NCBI RefSeq assembly: GCF_900239185.1
Contig: NZ_OENA01000053.1
Coordinates: 62,001-126,000 of the forward strand
Origin: Tenacibaculum finnmarkense
Lineage (GTDB): Bacteria > Bacteroidota > Bacteroidia > Flavobacteriales > Flavobacteriaceae
Direction of reading: 5' to 3'
DNA length: 64,000 nucleotides
Made by a program: the position numbers and the translations under genes
The notes under the pieces: generated by a model
Database searches by the model: none
The model's input: the letters and a program-made list of their open reading frames with translations, nothing else
Told to the model about the DNA's origin: nothing
Part shown: one piece after another, positions 45,901 through 55,632 of the stretch
Layout: each line of letters begins with the position of its first letter
Position numbering within the stretch: the stretch's first letter is position 1

Positions 45901-46497
45901 ATGAAAAACTTCAAAAAAAATATAGGACTGTATTTTGGAACTTTTAATCCTATTCATATGGGTCATTTAATTATCGCCAATCACATGGTTGAAAATTCTG
46001 ATTTAGATGAAATATGGATGGTGGTAACGCCACATAACCCATTTAAAAATAAAAATTCGTTGTTAAATAACCACCACCGCCTAGACATGGTGTATTTTGC
46101 AACTGAAAATTACGAGAAAATTAAACCTTCCGATATTGAGTTTAATTTACCACAACCCAACTACACCATTACAACCTTAACTCATATTTCTGAAAAACAT
46201 CCGAGCTATAATTTTAGCTTAATTATGGGCGAAGACAATTTAAAAAGCTTTCATAAATGGAAAAATTATGAAGCAATTTTAGACGATTATAATTTGTATG
46301 TATATCCTCGAATATCCGAAGGAATTGTAGAAAATCAATTTATAAAAAATGCTAAAATTCACAGAGTTGAAGCGCCGATAGTACAAATTTCATCGACCAT
46401 GATTCGCAATGGTATTAAAGACGAAAAAAACATTCAGCCCTTAGTATCGCCAAAAGTTTGGAAATATATTGATGATATGAACTTTTATAAAAAGTAG
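45901..46497 (+). CDS. nadD: Nicotinate-nucleotide adenylyltransferase
   Basis: Makes deamido-NAD from nicotinate mononucleotide, 198 residues. The nucleotidyltransferase motif GTFNPIHMGHL (residues 13-23) and the C-terminal ISSTMIRNGI are diagnostic. Third gene of the yicC-gmk-nadD cluster, 45 bp after gmk. Confidence 0.96.
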   Translation: MKNFKKNIGLYFGTFNPIHMGHLIIANHMVENSDLDEIWMVVTPHNPFKNKNSLLNNHHRLDMVYFATENYEKIKPSDIEFNLPQPNYTITTLTHISEKHPSYNFSLIMGEDNLKSFHKWKNYEAILDDYNLYVYPRISEGIVENQFIKNAKIHRVEAPIVQISSTMIRNGIKDEKNIQPLVSPKVWKYIDDMNFYKK

Positions 46498-46518
46498 TTG
46501 ATTTAAGACCTATTTTTT

Positions 46519-46611
46519 GAAGCAATTTCCCGCTTTCACTACTCGCTCTTTTTTTGAAGAAAAATCAAAAAAAGGAGCTCAAACAAGCCGTTCAATCGGG
46601 GCTAGGCATTT
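46519..46611 (-). repeat. Family 1 hairpin repeat, copy E
   Basis: Flanks as in other copies; apical stem CTTTTTTTGA / TCAAAAAAAG capped by GCT / AGC. The right flank has a small change (GCGAGTAGTG instead of GCGAGTGCG). Between nadD and the M23 peptidase gene. Confidence 0.85.
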
Positions 46612-46736
46612 CAACAAGCAATTAAAATACTACAAAGCTATTTTAATTTTGCTTAAAAAATTGTCAAAACGTTAAAGATATCTTATATTGTAGGTATGTC
46701 TAATTTGCTCAAAATAGTTTCGTGAAATTTTCGTTG

Positions 46737-46744
46737 TATCTTTG
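46737..46744 (+). promoter_or_regulatory. -7 box of the M23-GH3 pair
   Basis: TATCTTTG, 17 nt upstream of the GTG at 46762. Confidence 0.5.
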
Positions 46745-46761
46745 AAGCAAACAACAAAAAC

Positions 46762-47625
46762 GTGGCTAAAAATAAAAAACGACAAAAATTAAAACAAAAA
46801 CTCGTTGCTAAATACCGATTGGTTATTTTAAATGAAGATACATTTCAAGAAAAATTTTCTTTAAAACTATCCCGCTTAAATGTTTTTGTTTTTGGAGGTA
46901 TTTTTTCAATATTATTAATTGCTTTTACAAGTGTATTAATTGCTTTTACAGGTTTACGAGAATATATTCCAGGGTATTCATCTACTTCTTTAAAAAGAAA
47001 AGCGACCCGATTAACATATCAAACCGACTCGTTAAAAACCCAATTAGAAATTATTGAGCGATTTACAAAAGCTTTACAACCTGTTTTAACAGGTGAAATA
47101 ATTCCCGATAAAATAGACTCAATAAAAACAACTGTTGAGAATATTGTTCTTGATACTCGAAATTTATCGGCTACCAAAGAAGATTCGTTATTTAGAGAGA
47201 AAATAGAAAAAAAAGACCGTTTTCCTTTATCTGAAGGAGTAGAAGGACGGGCTAAAATTGTTTTCTTTTCGCCTTTAACAGGTAGTGTTTCGCAAGTTTT
47301 TAACAGAAATGATAAACACTATGCTATTGATATTGTAGCCAAAAAAGGTACACCAGTAAAAGTAGTTGCCGATGGAACGGTAATTTTAGCAGAATGGACG
47401 GCAGAAACAGGGTATGTAATAACAATACAACATGCCGATGAATTTATTTCTGTTTATAAGCATAACGGAACATTACTAAAGCAACAAGGCGATTTAGTAA
47501 AATCAGGAGAAGCAATTGCAAGCGTTGGAGCAACTGGCGAATTATCTACAGGTCCGCACTTACATTTTGAATTATGGCACAGCGGATTTCCTGTAAACCC
47601 AACCGATTATATCGATTTTCAATAG
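46762..47625 (+). CDS. M23 family (LytM-type) peptidoglycan endopeptidase, membrane anchored
   Basis: A 287-residue protein starting with GTG; no ATG lies nearby in frame. One transmembrane helix (about residues 37-60) precedes a short coiled segment (RKATRLTYQTDSLKTQLEII) and the C-terminal LytM domain. The zinc site appears intact: HYAID and GPHLHFELWH (first His, Asp and the HxH pair). It probably cleaves peptide cross-links or regulates other amidases at the envelope. GH3-like gene follows after 15 bp. Confidence 0.92.
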   Translation: MAKNKKRQKLKQKLVAKYRLVILNEDTFQEKFSLKLSRLNVFVFGGIFSILLIAFTSVLIAFTGLREYIPGYSSTSLKRKATRLTYQTDSLKTQLEIIERFTKALQPVLTGEIIPDKIDSIKTTVENIVLDTRNLSATKEDSLFREKIEKKDRFPLSEGVEGRAKIVFFSPLTGSVSQVFNRNDKHYAIDIVAKKGTPVKVVADGTVILAEWTAETGYVITIQHADEFISVYKHNGTLLKQQGDLVKSGEAIASVGATGELSTGPHLHFELWHSGFPVNPTDYIDFQ

Positions 47626-47640
47626 TTAAAATAGTTAAAG

Positions 47641-49134
47641 ATGAGCATCAAATCAAAATTAGCAATACCTTTTGCAAAGCAAGTACGAAAAAGCGTTTAT
47701 AGATGGGCAAACAAGCCACATAAAACGCAGGAAAAAATGTTTCAGTATTTGGTTAGTGAAGGTTGTAAAACAGCTTTTGGAAAAGATCATGATTTTATTT
47801 CTATTAATAGCTATGCCGATTTTAAAAAACGTGTTCCGGTAACCGATTATGAAGGTTTACGTACCTATGTTGACAGGATGGTTGCTGGCGAACAAAACGT
47901 ATTATGGAAAGGTAAACCCTTGTATTTTGCAAAAACTTCAGGAACAACTTCAGGTGCAAAATACATCCCGATTACTAAAGAATCAATGCCAACGCATATA
48001 AAAGCGGCACGTAATGCCTTATTATTTTATATTGCCGAAACAAAGGATGCTAGTTTTGTAGATGGAAAAATGATTTTCTTACAAGGAAGCCCTGTTTTAG
48101 AAAACATGAACGGCATAAAATTAGGACGTTTAAGCGGTATTGCAGCACATTATGTACCAAATTATTTATTAAAAAACCGCCTGCCAAGTTGGAAAACCAA
48201 TTGCATTGAAGACTGGGATACCAAAGTTGATAAAATAGTAGAAGAAACTATTAATCAAGATATGTCTGTAATTAGTGGGATTCCGTCTTGGGTGCAAATG
48301 TATTTTGAAAAATTAATCGCCAAAACAGGAAAATCGATTTCAGAAACATTTCCAAACTTTAATTTCTTTGTGTATGGAGGCGTAAATTTTGAACCGTATA
48401 AAAATAAATTTGAAGCCTTAATAGGTAAGAAAGTAGATTATATAGAATTATATCCTGCATCCGAAGGATTTATTGCCTATCAAGATACGCAAACCGAAAA
48501 AGGAATGTTATTGCAATTAAATTCAGGTATTTTTTATGAATTTATTCCAGCAGCTGAATTTTATGATGAAAACCCCACCCGAATTTGTTTAAAAGATGTC
48601 AAATTAGGCGTTAATTATGTCATCATTTTAAATACTTCGGCAGGGCTTTGGGGGTATAATATTGGCGATACTGTTGAATTTACATCGCTTAAACCATACA
48701 GAATAAAAGTTACAGGACGTATAAAACATTTTATTTCTGCCTTTGGCGAACATGTAATTGGAAAAGAAGTTGAAAAAGCATTAAACGATGCAATTATCGG
48801 CACAAAAACCAATATAAGTGAGTTTACCGTAGCACCACAAGTAAACCCTGAAAACGGTTTACCATATCACGAATGGTTTATTGAGTTTGAAAATGAACCT
48901 GAAAATTTAGCAGAATTATCGGCTAAAATAGATGCTTCTATGCAACATCAAAATGTATATTATTTTGATTTAATTGCAGGGAAAATATTACAACCTTTAA
49001 TTATTAGAAAAGTAAAAAAAGGCGGTTTTCATGAATATATGAAATCTATAGGGAAGTTTGGTGGTCAAAATAAAATTCCACAATTGTCGGACAACCGAAA
49101 AATTGCCGATGTTTTAAAAGACTTTTTAGTATAA
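47641..49134 (+). CDS. GH3 auxin-responsive promoter family protein (acyl-adenylating)
   Basis: A 497-residue protein of the ANL-type adenylating GH3 family, which in plants joins amino acids to acyl hormones. The ATP loop FAKTSGTTSGAKYIPIT is near residue 100, followed by YPASEGFIAYQ and the hinge ITGRIKHFISAFGEHV (here VTGRIKHFISAFGEHV). Bacteroidetes homologues are common but their substrates are unknown. Co-transcribed with the M23 gene. Confidence 0.92.
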   Translation: MSIKSKLAIPFAKQVRKSVYRWANKPHKTQEKMFQYLVSEGCKTAFGKDHDFISINSYADFKKRVPVTDYEGLRTYVDRMVAGEQNVLWKGKPLYFAKTSGTTSGAKYIPITKESMPTHIKAARNALLFYIAETKDASFVDGKMIFLQGSPVLENMNGIKLGRLSGIAAHYVPNYLLKNRLPSWKTNCIEDWDTKVDKIVEETINQDMSVISGIPSWVQMYFEKLIAKTGKSISETFPNFNFFVYGGVNFEPYKNKFEALIGKKVDYIELYPASEGFIAYQDTQTEKGMLLQLNSGIFYEFIPAAEFYDENPTRICLKDVKLGVNYVIILNTSAGLWGYNIGDTVEFTSLKPYRIKVTGRIKHFISAFGEHVIGKEVEKALNDAIIGTKTNISEFTVAPQVNPENGLPYHEWFIEFENEPENLAELSAKIDASMQHQNVYYFDLIAGKILQPLIIRKVKKGGFHEYMKSIGKFGGQNKIPQLSDNRKIADVLKDFLV

Positions 49135-49219
49135 ATTATTTGAATGAATTTATAAAACTTAATACAGCTGTTTTGAAGATTCAAAACAGCTGAAAACACG
49201 ATGATTATCGCTATAAAAA

Positions 49220-50926
49220 ATGAATAGTAAAGGTTTATTTGTTCTCTTATTTTTTTTATCAATAACTGTTTTTTCTCAAAAATCATTAGACGATTTGAGA
49301 AATAAAACAGATTCTATTTGTAATAAAGTTCAAATAAAATCATTTTGTAAGGTTCTTGAGTTTTATAAATTAAAACAATATGATTCTTGTTATGTTTATT
49401 CAAATAAAGCATTATTAGAGGTTAGGACTACCGATCAAAAAGACATTATTTATTACCTGCAAAGTATCAGCCCAACGGAAAAATCATTGTTTAAAAAAGC
49501 ACTTTTTAGCCTTCATAAAATATCCGATAACGGGCGTTTTACTTCTTTAAAAAATTTAAAATTAAGTTACATTTATTTAAATCAGCAGAAATATGATAAA
49601 TCAATTTTAAGCTTAGAGAAGTGTTTATCATCTAAAGATATAATGAAAGATATTGAGCAAAGATCAATGATCTATCATAATTTAGCAGCATGTTATTTTT
49701 ATAAAAAAGACTTTAAAAAAGCTACTTTTTATTATGATAAACAGCTTTCTTTAATTCAAAAAAACGATACCACTTCTTTGATTAAATTAAAAATGGGAAT
49801 GGCATACATGTATTACGATCAATATTTAGACAAACAAGCGATTCCTTTATTTAAAGAAAGTTATAATTTAGCACAATTGTATACTGATATCGTATTAAAG
49901 GAAAGCACTGCTTTTAGTATGGCGGTGGTAGAAGAAAATAGAAAATGCTATAAAAAAAGTATTGCTTACTACAAACAAAGTAATCGCTGGAAAGATTCTA
50001 TTTGGAATAAAGAGAAAATTTGGGAAATTACCGAAAGAGATAAAAAAATTGCAGTTGCTAATAAACAGCAAGAAATTGGAATTAAAAATGAAGAAATAAA
50101 ACGTCAAAAAATAGTTCAAAAAAGATTGATTTTTGGCGGAAGTTTATTGTTATTTCTTTTAGGGGTTTTGGGTTTTGTTTATAAAAAACTACGAAGTAAG
50201 AATAAATTAATTGTAGCGCAAAAGGAGGCTTTAAGTGTGGCTAATAAAACAAAAGATTATTTGTTTTCGGTAGTTTCACACGATTTACGATCGCCTATAA
50301 ATACGATAAAAAGACAGCATAAAAAACTAGAAAAACACATTGAAAATAACGATTTACCTGCAATTTCAGAAGCAACTAAAGTGGCTATTTCGGTTACGCA
50401 AAGTACGAGTCGTTTATTAGATAATGTATTATATTGGTCGTTAGATCAAAGTAATATGTTAAGTTTTACTCCCGAAAAAAATGCCCTACGCCCAATAATA
50501 GAACATCTTTTGTTTGATTATGAAAATTTAGGAAGTGTTAAAGATATTTCTATTTCAAGCGATTTAGAAACAGGGGTATTTGTTTTAATAGATAAAGAAT
50601 CTTTAAAAATTGTACTGCGAAACTTAATAGATAATTCGATGAAATACATGAAAGATTCAGGAAGTATTTCGGTTAAAATGAAAATATATTCCAAAAACCA
50701 AGCATCCATTGAAATTAAAGATACTGGAATTGGAATTTCACCAGAAAAAATCAAAGAAATTAACGGGTTAAAAGATGTATCCGTAACTAAAATAGACCAT
50801 TCAAAAGGAGTTGGTTTAGGCTTGTTGTTGTGTCAAACATTGGTTAAAAAAAATAACGGAACCTTATTTTTTGAAAGCGAACTAGGAAGGTATACAACGG
50901 CTGTTATTTTAGTGCCTTTAGTGTAG
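49220..50926 (+). CDS. Sensor histidine kinase with N-terminal TPR-like sensor region
   Basis: A 568-residue two-component kinase. A signal peptide (MNSKGLFVLLFFLSITVFSQ) leads to an extracytoplasmic helical TPR-like part (about 40-280), a transmembrane helix (RLIFGGSLLLFLLGVLGFV, about 299-317) and a coiled stalk. The dimerisation box SHDLRSP places the phospho-His at 354. The ATPase has the N box RNLIDNSMKYM, DTGIGISPEKI and GVGLGLLLC. Its partner is the LytTR response regulator starting 90 bp downstream. Confidence 0.93.
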   Translation: MNSKGLFVLLFFLSITVFSQKSLDDLRNKTDSICNKVQIKSFCKVLEFYKLKQYDSCYVYSNKALLEVRTTDQKDIIYYLQSISPTEKSLFKKALFSLHKISDNGRFTSLKNLKLSYIYLNQQKYDKSILSLEKCLSSKDIMKDIEQRSMIYHNLAACYFYKKDFKKATFYYDKQLSLIQKNDTTSLIKLKMGMAYMYYDQYLDKQAIPLFKESYNLAQLYTDIVLKESTAFSMAVVEENRKCYKKSIAYYKQSNRWKDSIWNKEKIWEITERDKKIAVANKQQEIGIKNEEIKRQKIVQKRLIFGGSLLLFLLGVLGFVYKKLRSKNKLIVAQKEALSVANKTKDYLFSVVSHDLRSPINTIKRQHKKLEKHIENNDLPAISEATKVAISVTQSTSRLLDNVLYWSLDQSNMLSFTPEKNALRPIIEHLLFDYENLGSVKDISISSDLETGVFVLIDKESLKIVLRNLIDNSMKYMKDSGSISVKMKIYSKNQASIEIKDTGIGISPEKIKEINGLKDVSVTKIDHSKGVGLGLLLCQTLVKKNNGTLFFESELGRYTTAVILVPLV

Positions 50927-51016
50927 TTATTAGTCTAGTAATTAGTTTGTTTAGTTGTTTTTAAACATGATTTAACTTATAAAATAAGTATCTTCGTAAG
51001 TTAAAAAGCTATAAAA

Positions 51017-51763
51017 ATGAATAACTTACGACTGCTTCTGTTAGAAGATTTAGATGAAGAAGCGACAGAAACAATAAGTTTATTAGAGGCACATGATTAT
51101 GAAGTTATTCATGTAAAAAATACTAAAGACGCTGAAAAAGAACTAAAAAACCGTTTTTTTGACATCATCCTTTTAGATATTATGATTAACGGACAGCCAG
51201 ATGGTATTTCGTTAGCACATCGCTTAAATAAAGAACAGATTGAAACGCCTTTTTTGTTTTTAACAAGTATGCAAAGTAGGGGCGTATTTAACGATGCAAA
51301 ACTTACAAAACCATATACTTATTTATTAAAACCATTTAATAAATTAGAATTACTGTATTCTTTAGAATTGGCTTTAGAAAAATTTTATGAACAGGAAAAT
51401 AACAGCAGTTTAAGTGATGAAAAAGCGATTATTACACCTTCCTTTTTATTTGTTAAAAAAAACCAAGGTATTGTAAAGGTTGATATAAAATCAATTTTTT
51501 ATGTAGAAGTTAAAGAAAAATACTGCCGACTTGTTTGTGATCAAGATCAGGAGTATATGATTCGATTATCGTTAACAAAAATAAAAGAATTGCTTGGCGA
51601 TACTTATTTTGTTCAAACTCACCGAAATTATTTGGTCAATCTTAAAAAAATACAAGCGCTTTATTTTGAAGATAACTTATTGATTTTAAATAATAATCAT
51701 AAAATATTATTTAGTGATCGTTTTAAGAAGCAGTTTTTGAAAAATAATAAAGTTTTTAGATAA
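51017..51763 (+). CDS. LytTR-family response regulator
   Basis: A 248-residue regulator. The receiver domain (1-120) has acidic DLDEE (11-15), the phospho-acceptor Asp54 in ILLDIM, Thr/Ser in FLFLTS and Lys in LLKPF. The C-terminal LytTR DNA-binding domain (about 145-245) reads VKKNQGIVKVDIKSIFYVEVKEKYCRL and VQTHRNYLVNLKKI. It pairs with the histidine kinase upstream and likely controls its own set of envelope genes. Confidence 0.95.
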   Translation: MNNLRLLLLEDLDEEATETISLLEAHDYEVIHVKNTKDAEKELKNRFFDIILLDIMINGQPDGISLAHRLNKEQIETPFLFLTSMQSRGVFNDAKLTKPYTYLLKPFNKLELLYSLELALEKFYEQENNSSLSDEKAIITPSFLFVKKNQGIVKVDIKSIFYVEVKEKYCRLVCDQDQEYMIRLSLTKIKELLGDTYFVQTHRNYLVNLKKIQALYFEDNLLILNNNHKILFSDRFKKQFLKNNKVFR

Positions 51764-52220
51764 AAAAACACAAATAACCAGTTTTAAGTTTAATAACTAG
51801 GTGTTTTTTACGTGGTATTAAGTGTTTTTATAAGTCTAAATTGGTAGTTTTTATCTCTGAAAAAAATAAAAAAAGAGACTAGTACTTCGCTTTGAATGTA
51901 ACTTAGGTATTAAAGTATAAAGAAAAGTAGTAAAAAACACAGTATCGACACCCCCCCCAGAATTTGATTTTATGTTAATTACCACTTTATTTCCTTTTAG
52001 TTAAAAAACCCCTTTATGTATTTTTAACCTGCTGCAAATATAAAAGGTAATTCAAAGTAATTTTTTTAAAAATCCCTTAGTGCTTAAAAATAGGAGCTAA
52101 GCGTTCCTTATATTGGTATAAGTTTGATAAAAATTATTATAAAAATAAATTGAATAGGTAAAACATAAAAAACCAGCTATTATAGCTGGTTTTTTATATA
52201 GGTACATGTAAAAAAGTAAT
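51764..52220. other. Gene-free region with a C8 tract and a terminator
   Basis: No reading frame, tRNA or repeat copy is seen. It holds an eight-C run at 51951-51958, unusual in this AT-rich DNA, and the hairpin at 52167. Confidence 0.6.
52167..52195. terminator. Bidirectional terminator beyond ctpA
   Basis: AAAACCAGCTAT / ATAGCTGGTTTT stem with flanking A and T runs, 26 nt past the ctpA stop codon on the minus strand. Confidence 0.85.
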
Positions 52221-53783
52221 TTATTTAGCCTCTAGTTCAAATACTTTTTGAAGCATTTTATCATCAATTTGATTTACTCTGTATAAACCTTGATCACTAA
52301 AAAGTTCTCTAGCAATGATTGTTTTTAGGTTTCTTTTTAATTGTTTTTTAATTTTTGATGAAAGCTTATAGCCCTTAATTTTTGATGAAAAATCTTTGAA
52401 AATTTTGTTATCGGTATCAAAATTTTTAATAAAGTCATCTACATTACTGTTTTGTAACTCTTTGCGATTACGATCTACGTAATTAAATGCAAAATTATTT
52501 AAAGGCATAAAAAAGATAGTAGGAATATAAGTGGCTGTATCTACCCCTACAAAATAATCAGGAATAATTCCGCCGCCGCCATACACAACTTTGCCTTTTG
52601 GAGTGGTAAATTTTAAACTATCAATAGTTTTAATGCTGTCTTTAGTAAATAATTCACCTGTTGAATATCGACTTTCTATATCGTGCTTATAAGCTTTGTC
52701 GCCCTTGTTTTTGTTATACGGTTTTTGAATAGATCGCCCTGTTGGCGTGTAGTAACGAGCTGTTGTTAAACGAACCGCAGAACCATCGCCTAAATCCATT
52801 TCTTGTTGTACCAATCCTTTACCAAATGAACGACGACCTATAATAATTCCTTTGTCGTTATCTTGTAAAGCACCCGCAACAATTTCAGAAGCCGAAGCCG
52901 AATTTTCATCAATTAAAACATATAAACCGCCTTTTTCAAAATTACCTTTTTCGGTAGCAAATGATTTATGAATGCTCCCTTTGTTGTTTTTGGTAAAAAC
53001 CATCAGCTTGTCATTTTCTAAAAATTCATCAATAATACTATTAGCAATATCAACAAAACCACCACCATTTCCGCGAAGATCAAGTACTAAACTGCGCATG
53101 TTCTTTTTTATAAGTGTGTCTAAAGAAGTTTTAAATTCTTTATAAGAACTACGAGAAAACCTGTTTAGTTTTATGTAACCAATGCTGTCATTTAACATAT
53201 AAGCAATATCAACACTTTTAATATTTACCTTGCCTCTTTTAATATTTAGCGTGAAAAGACTATCGGTGGTTTTTCGGTAAATTTGTAAAGCAACGTTGGT
53301 ATTTGGTTTCCCTTTTAAGGATTTCATTATTTTTTTTGTCGATAATTTTTTACCAAATAAAGTATCTTTATTTGCTTGTAAAATTCGATCGCCCGCTTTA
53401 ATTCCTGCTTTTATACTAGGGCCTCCTTTTATAGGGGAAACGACCATAATTGTATCGGAAATCATGCGATATTGCACCCCGATTCCCACGAAATTACCTT
53501 GCATGTTTTCGGTAACTAATTGCAGGTTTTCCTTTGGAATATATACCGAATGTGGGTCTAATTTACCAAGCATTTGGGTAATAGCGCCGTCTAATAAATC
53601 ATCGGTATTTACAGTATCTACATAATCTTGCTGTATGTAGTCTATTAGTCGTTTTATCTTTTTTTGAGAAGCAGAATTTGTTCCGATAAAATTACGACTA
53701 CTTCCTGTGCTGAAAAAAGTTCCGATAAAAATACCTAAAACTACAGCAATTGCTAAATAAATAGGGAAATTATTTTTATTCAT
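52221..53783 (-). CDS. ctpA: S41 family C-terminal processing protease
   Basis: Periplasmic serine protease of 520 residues from the ATG at 53783 (MNKNNFPIYLAIAVVLGIF). It has an N-terminal membrane helix, a PDZ domain (about 90-185) and an S41 core. The core has LVLDLRGNGGG (232-242), the nucleophile Ser297 in SASASE and Lys322 in FGKGLVQ, 25 residues apart as in E. coli Prc. It degrades or trims envelope proteins. Its ATG overlaps the end of the dCMP deaminase gene by 8 bp, so it is translationally coupled. Confidence 0.95.
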   Translation of the reverse strand: MNKNNFPIYLAIAVVLGIFIGTFFSTGSSRNFIGTNSASQKKIKRLIDYIQQDYVDTVNTDDLLDGAITQMLGKLDPHSVYIPKENLQLVTENMQGNFVGIGVQYRMISDTIMVVSPIKGGPSIKAGIKAGDRILQANKDTLFGKKLSTKKIMKSLKGKPNTNVALQIYRKTTDSLFTLNIKRGKVNIKSVDIAYMLNDSIGYIKLNRFSRSSYKEFKTSLDTLIKKNMRSLVLDLRGNGGGFVDIANSIIDEFLENDKLMVFTKNNKGSIHKSFATEKGNFEKGGLYVLIDENSASASEIVAGALQDNDKGIIIGRRSFGKGLVQQEMDLGDGSAVRLTTARYYTPTGRSIQKPYNKNKGDKAYKHDIESRYSTGELFTKDSIKTIDSLKFTTPKGKVVYGGGGIIPDYFVGVDTATYIPTIFFMPLNNFAFNYVDRNRKELQNSNVDDFIKNFDTDNKIFKDFSSKIKGYKLSSKIKKQLKRNLKTIIARELFSDQGLYRVNQIDDKMLQKVFELEAK

Positions 53784-54198
53784 AAGGTAAATGTAAGAGT
53801 TCAATGCCTGCTTTTTTTAAGAAATCAACACCAGAAGTGTCTTTATAATCTTCGGCATAAACCACGCGTTTAATACCTGCTTGATGTATTAATTTACTGC
53901 ATTGTTGGCAAGGAGAAAGTGTAATATATAAGGTAGCGCCTTTGCACGATTGTGTGGAAGCGGCAACTTTTAAAATAGCATTTGCTTCGGCATGTAAAAC
54001 ATACCATTTTGTGTAGCCTTCTTCATCTTCACAATAATTTTCAAAACCAGAGGGTGTTCCGTTATAACCGTCAGAGATAATCATCCGATCTTTAACCATA
54101 ATAGCGCCTACTTGCTTTCGTTTACAATGCGATAATTTACCCCATTCTTGCGCCATTTTTAAATAGGCTTTGTCGTATTTTAATTGTTTTTTATTCAA
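53776..54198 (-). CDS. Deoxycytidylate (dCMP) deaminase
   Basis: Zinc enzyme making dUMP from dCMP for dTMP synthesis, 140 residues. The zinc site is H69-A-E71 and C97-x-x-C100 (HAEANAIL, SPCQQC). The family has the substrate loop GYNGTPSGF. It is followed by ctpA in an 8-bp overlap, an arrangement I believe recurs in Flavobacteria. Confidence 0.95.
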   Translation of the reverse strand: MNKKQLKYDKAYLKMAQEWGKLSHCKRKQVGAIMVKDRMIISDGYNGTPSGFENYCEDEEGYTKWYVLHAEANAILKVAASTQSCKGATLYITLSPCQQCSKLIHQAGIKRVVYAEDYKDTSGVDFLKKAGIELLHLPYE

Positions 54199-54271
54199 AA
54201 TAATAAATTATGTGATATGCTTTTTTAAGAAGCTAAGATAGTTAGATTTAAAAAAATATTTTCTTAATTTG

Positions 54272-54853
54272 TTACCAAAAGATACGGTTAATCATCATTT
54301 GAAAAGAAACTCCTATAACAATGGAAGAAATGACTAAAATCCAATCACGACGCTGTACCTTAAATACTGATTTTGTTAATATTCCGATGCCTAAAATTGC
54401 TAAAACAATAATAATTTGAGCCATTTCTACACCGCCTGCAAATTCTAATAGCGGAATCAATTTATCGGAAGTTTTACCAATCATTATTTTAAAATAATTT
54501 GAAAAACCAAGCCCGTGAATTAATCCGAAGAAAACAGCGAAAAATAAATTCTGATTTTCTTTTCCTACGGATGCTTTTTTAGCGGTTAATACATTTAGTA
54601 AGCCAGTGATAAAAATGCTTAACGGAATTAAAAATTCGACCAAATCGGCATTTACTTTTAATATTCCGTACGCCGATAACGCTAAGGTAATAGAGTGCCC
54701 AACGGTAAATAAAGTAATTAACCACAGCACTTTTTTCCATTGCTTAAATTGATAGACAATAGCCAAGACGATTAAAAATAAAATATGGTCGTATGCTTTA
54801 ATATCAAGCACGTGAAATAAGCCCATTTTAAAGTAGAAAATAAAGTCGTTCAT
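54272..54853 (-). CDS. HupE/UreJ-like membrane protein
   Basis: A 193-residue membrane protein with six or so transmembrane helices. The conserved segments GLFHVLDIKAYDHILFL, TVGHSITLALSAYG and FGLIHGLGFSNYFK carry the His and Asp residues typical of HupE/UreJ, putative nickel or other metal permeases. It has no hydrogenase or urease gene nearby, so the ion is unknown. Confidence 0.85.
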   Translation of the reverse strand: MNDFIFYFKMGLFHVLDIKAYDHILFLIVLAIVYQFKQWKKVLWLITLFTVGHSITLALSAYGILKVNADLVEFLIPLSIFITGLLNVLTAKKASVGKENQNLFFAVFFGLIHGLGFSNYFKIMIGKTSDKLIPLLEFAGGVEMAQIIIVLAILGIGILTKSVFKVQRRDWILVISSIVIGVSFQMMINRIFW

Positions 54854-54903
54854 TGATTTTTATATATGTGTTTTGTGAAATTTAGAAAATAAAATGATAA
54901 AAT

Positions 54904-55365
54904 TTAAATTTTTATTTGTCGGTCTATTTGTTGGTCTAAAGAAATAAAGGTTTCTGTTCTTGAAACTCCTTTTATATTTTGAATATCTTTGTTTAGTAAG
55001 TGCATTAAATCTTCATTATTTTTACAAAGTATTTTGATAAAAATAGCATAATTACCTGTTGTATAATGGCTTTCAACCACTTCAGGAATTTCTTTTAATC
55101 TTTTTATAGCCGACGAATATAAGCTAGAAGAATCTAAAAACACCCCCACAAAAGCCGTGGTATTATAGCCCAAAGCCTTCGGATTTAACACCATTTTGTA
55201 TCCGTCTATTAAATCGGAAGCATCTAATTTTCGTAATCGCTGATGAATTGCCGCTCCTGAAATTCCTACTTCTCTAGCAATACTTAAAATAGGCGTACGA
55301 GCATCAGAAACCAATCGTTTGATGATAATTTTATCAATTCCATCAATTTTTAATTTTTTAATCAT
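54904..55365 (-). CDS. Lrp/AsnC family transcriptional regulator
   Basis: A 153-residue regulator from the ATG at 55365 (MIKKLKIDGIDK). HTH at about residues 5-55 (SIAREVGISGAAIHQRLRKLDAS), RAM domain at 65-145 (VVESHYTTGNYAIFIKILCKN). The upstream in-frame ATG at 55416 is less likely because a -7 box lies between the two. It is a second Lrp-type regulator, divergent from umuD with repeat R4 between them. Confidence 0.92.
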   Translation of the reverse strand: MIKKLKIDGIDKIIIKRLVSDARTPILSIAREVGISGAAIHQRLRKLDASDLIDGYKMVLNPKALGYNTTAFVGVFLDSSSLYSSAIKRLKEIPEVVESHYTTGNYAIFIKILCKNNEDLMHLLNKDIQNIKGVSRTETFISLDQQIDRQIKI

Positions 55366-55369
55366 CTTA

Positions 55370-55377
55370 CAAAAATA
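55370..55377 (-). promoter_or_regulatory. -7 box 4 nt before the Lrp-type ATG
   Basis: TATTTTTG on the minus strand ends four bases before the ATG at 55365, predicting a leaderless mRNA. Confidence 0.5.
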
Positions 55378-55450
55378 AGAAAACTTCAGTAGATTATTTT
55401 TGAGCTTATCATGCAATATTTATTATCTATTCTTAATTTATTTAATATTT

Positions 55451-55632
55451 AGAGCCTGTTTAAAAATTAAATTAAAACTAAATTCTCGTCATGCTGAATT
55501 TATTTCAGCATCGCATCAACAGGAGAACTACGGCAAATCAGGATGTGAAACTGAACTAAAATCCCTTTGACGGATTCGATTTCTTATTTTTATGTTACAA
55601 AACGTTTTTATATGAAATTTAAACAGGTTCTT
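55451..55632 (+). repeat. Family 2 MITE-like repeat, copy R4 (short form)
   Basis: Left end AGAGCCTGTTTAAAAA and right end TTTAAACAGGTTCT form inverted termini. Internal hairpin ATGCTGAA / TTCAGCAT and the block CAACAGGAGAACTACGGC match R3 in reverse. The second hairpin has decayed. The rest of the gap to umuD holds only a short palindrome. Confidence 0.85.

Noticed and set aside
51764..52220. tRNA or small RNA gene in the gene-free region
   Set aside because: No cloverleaf, CCA end or conserved tRNA boxes were seen; only a terminator hairpin.
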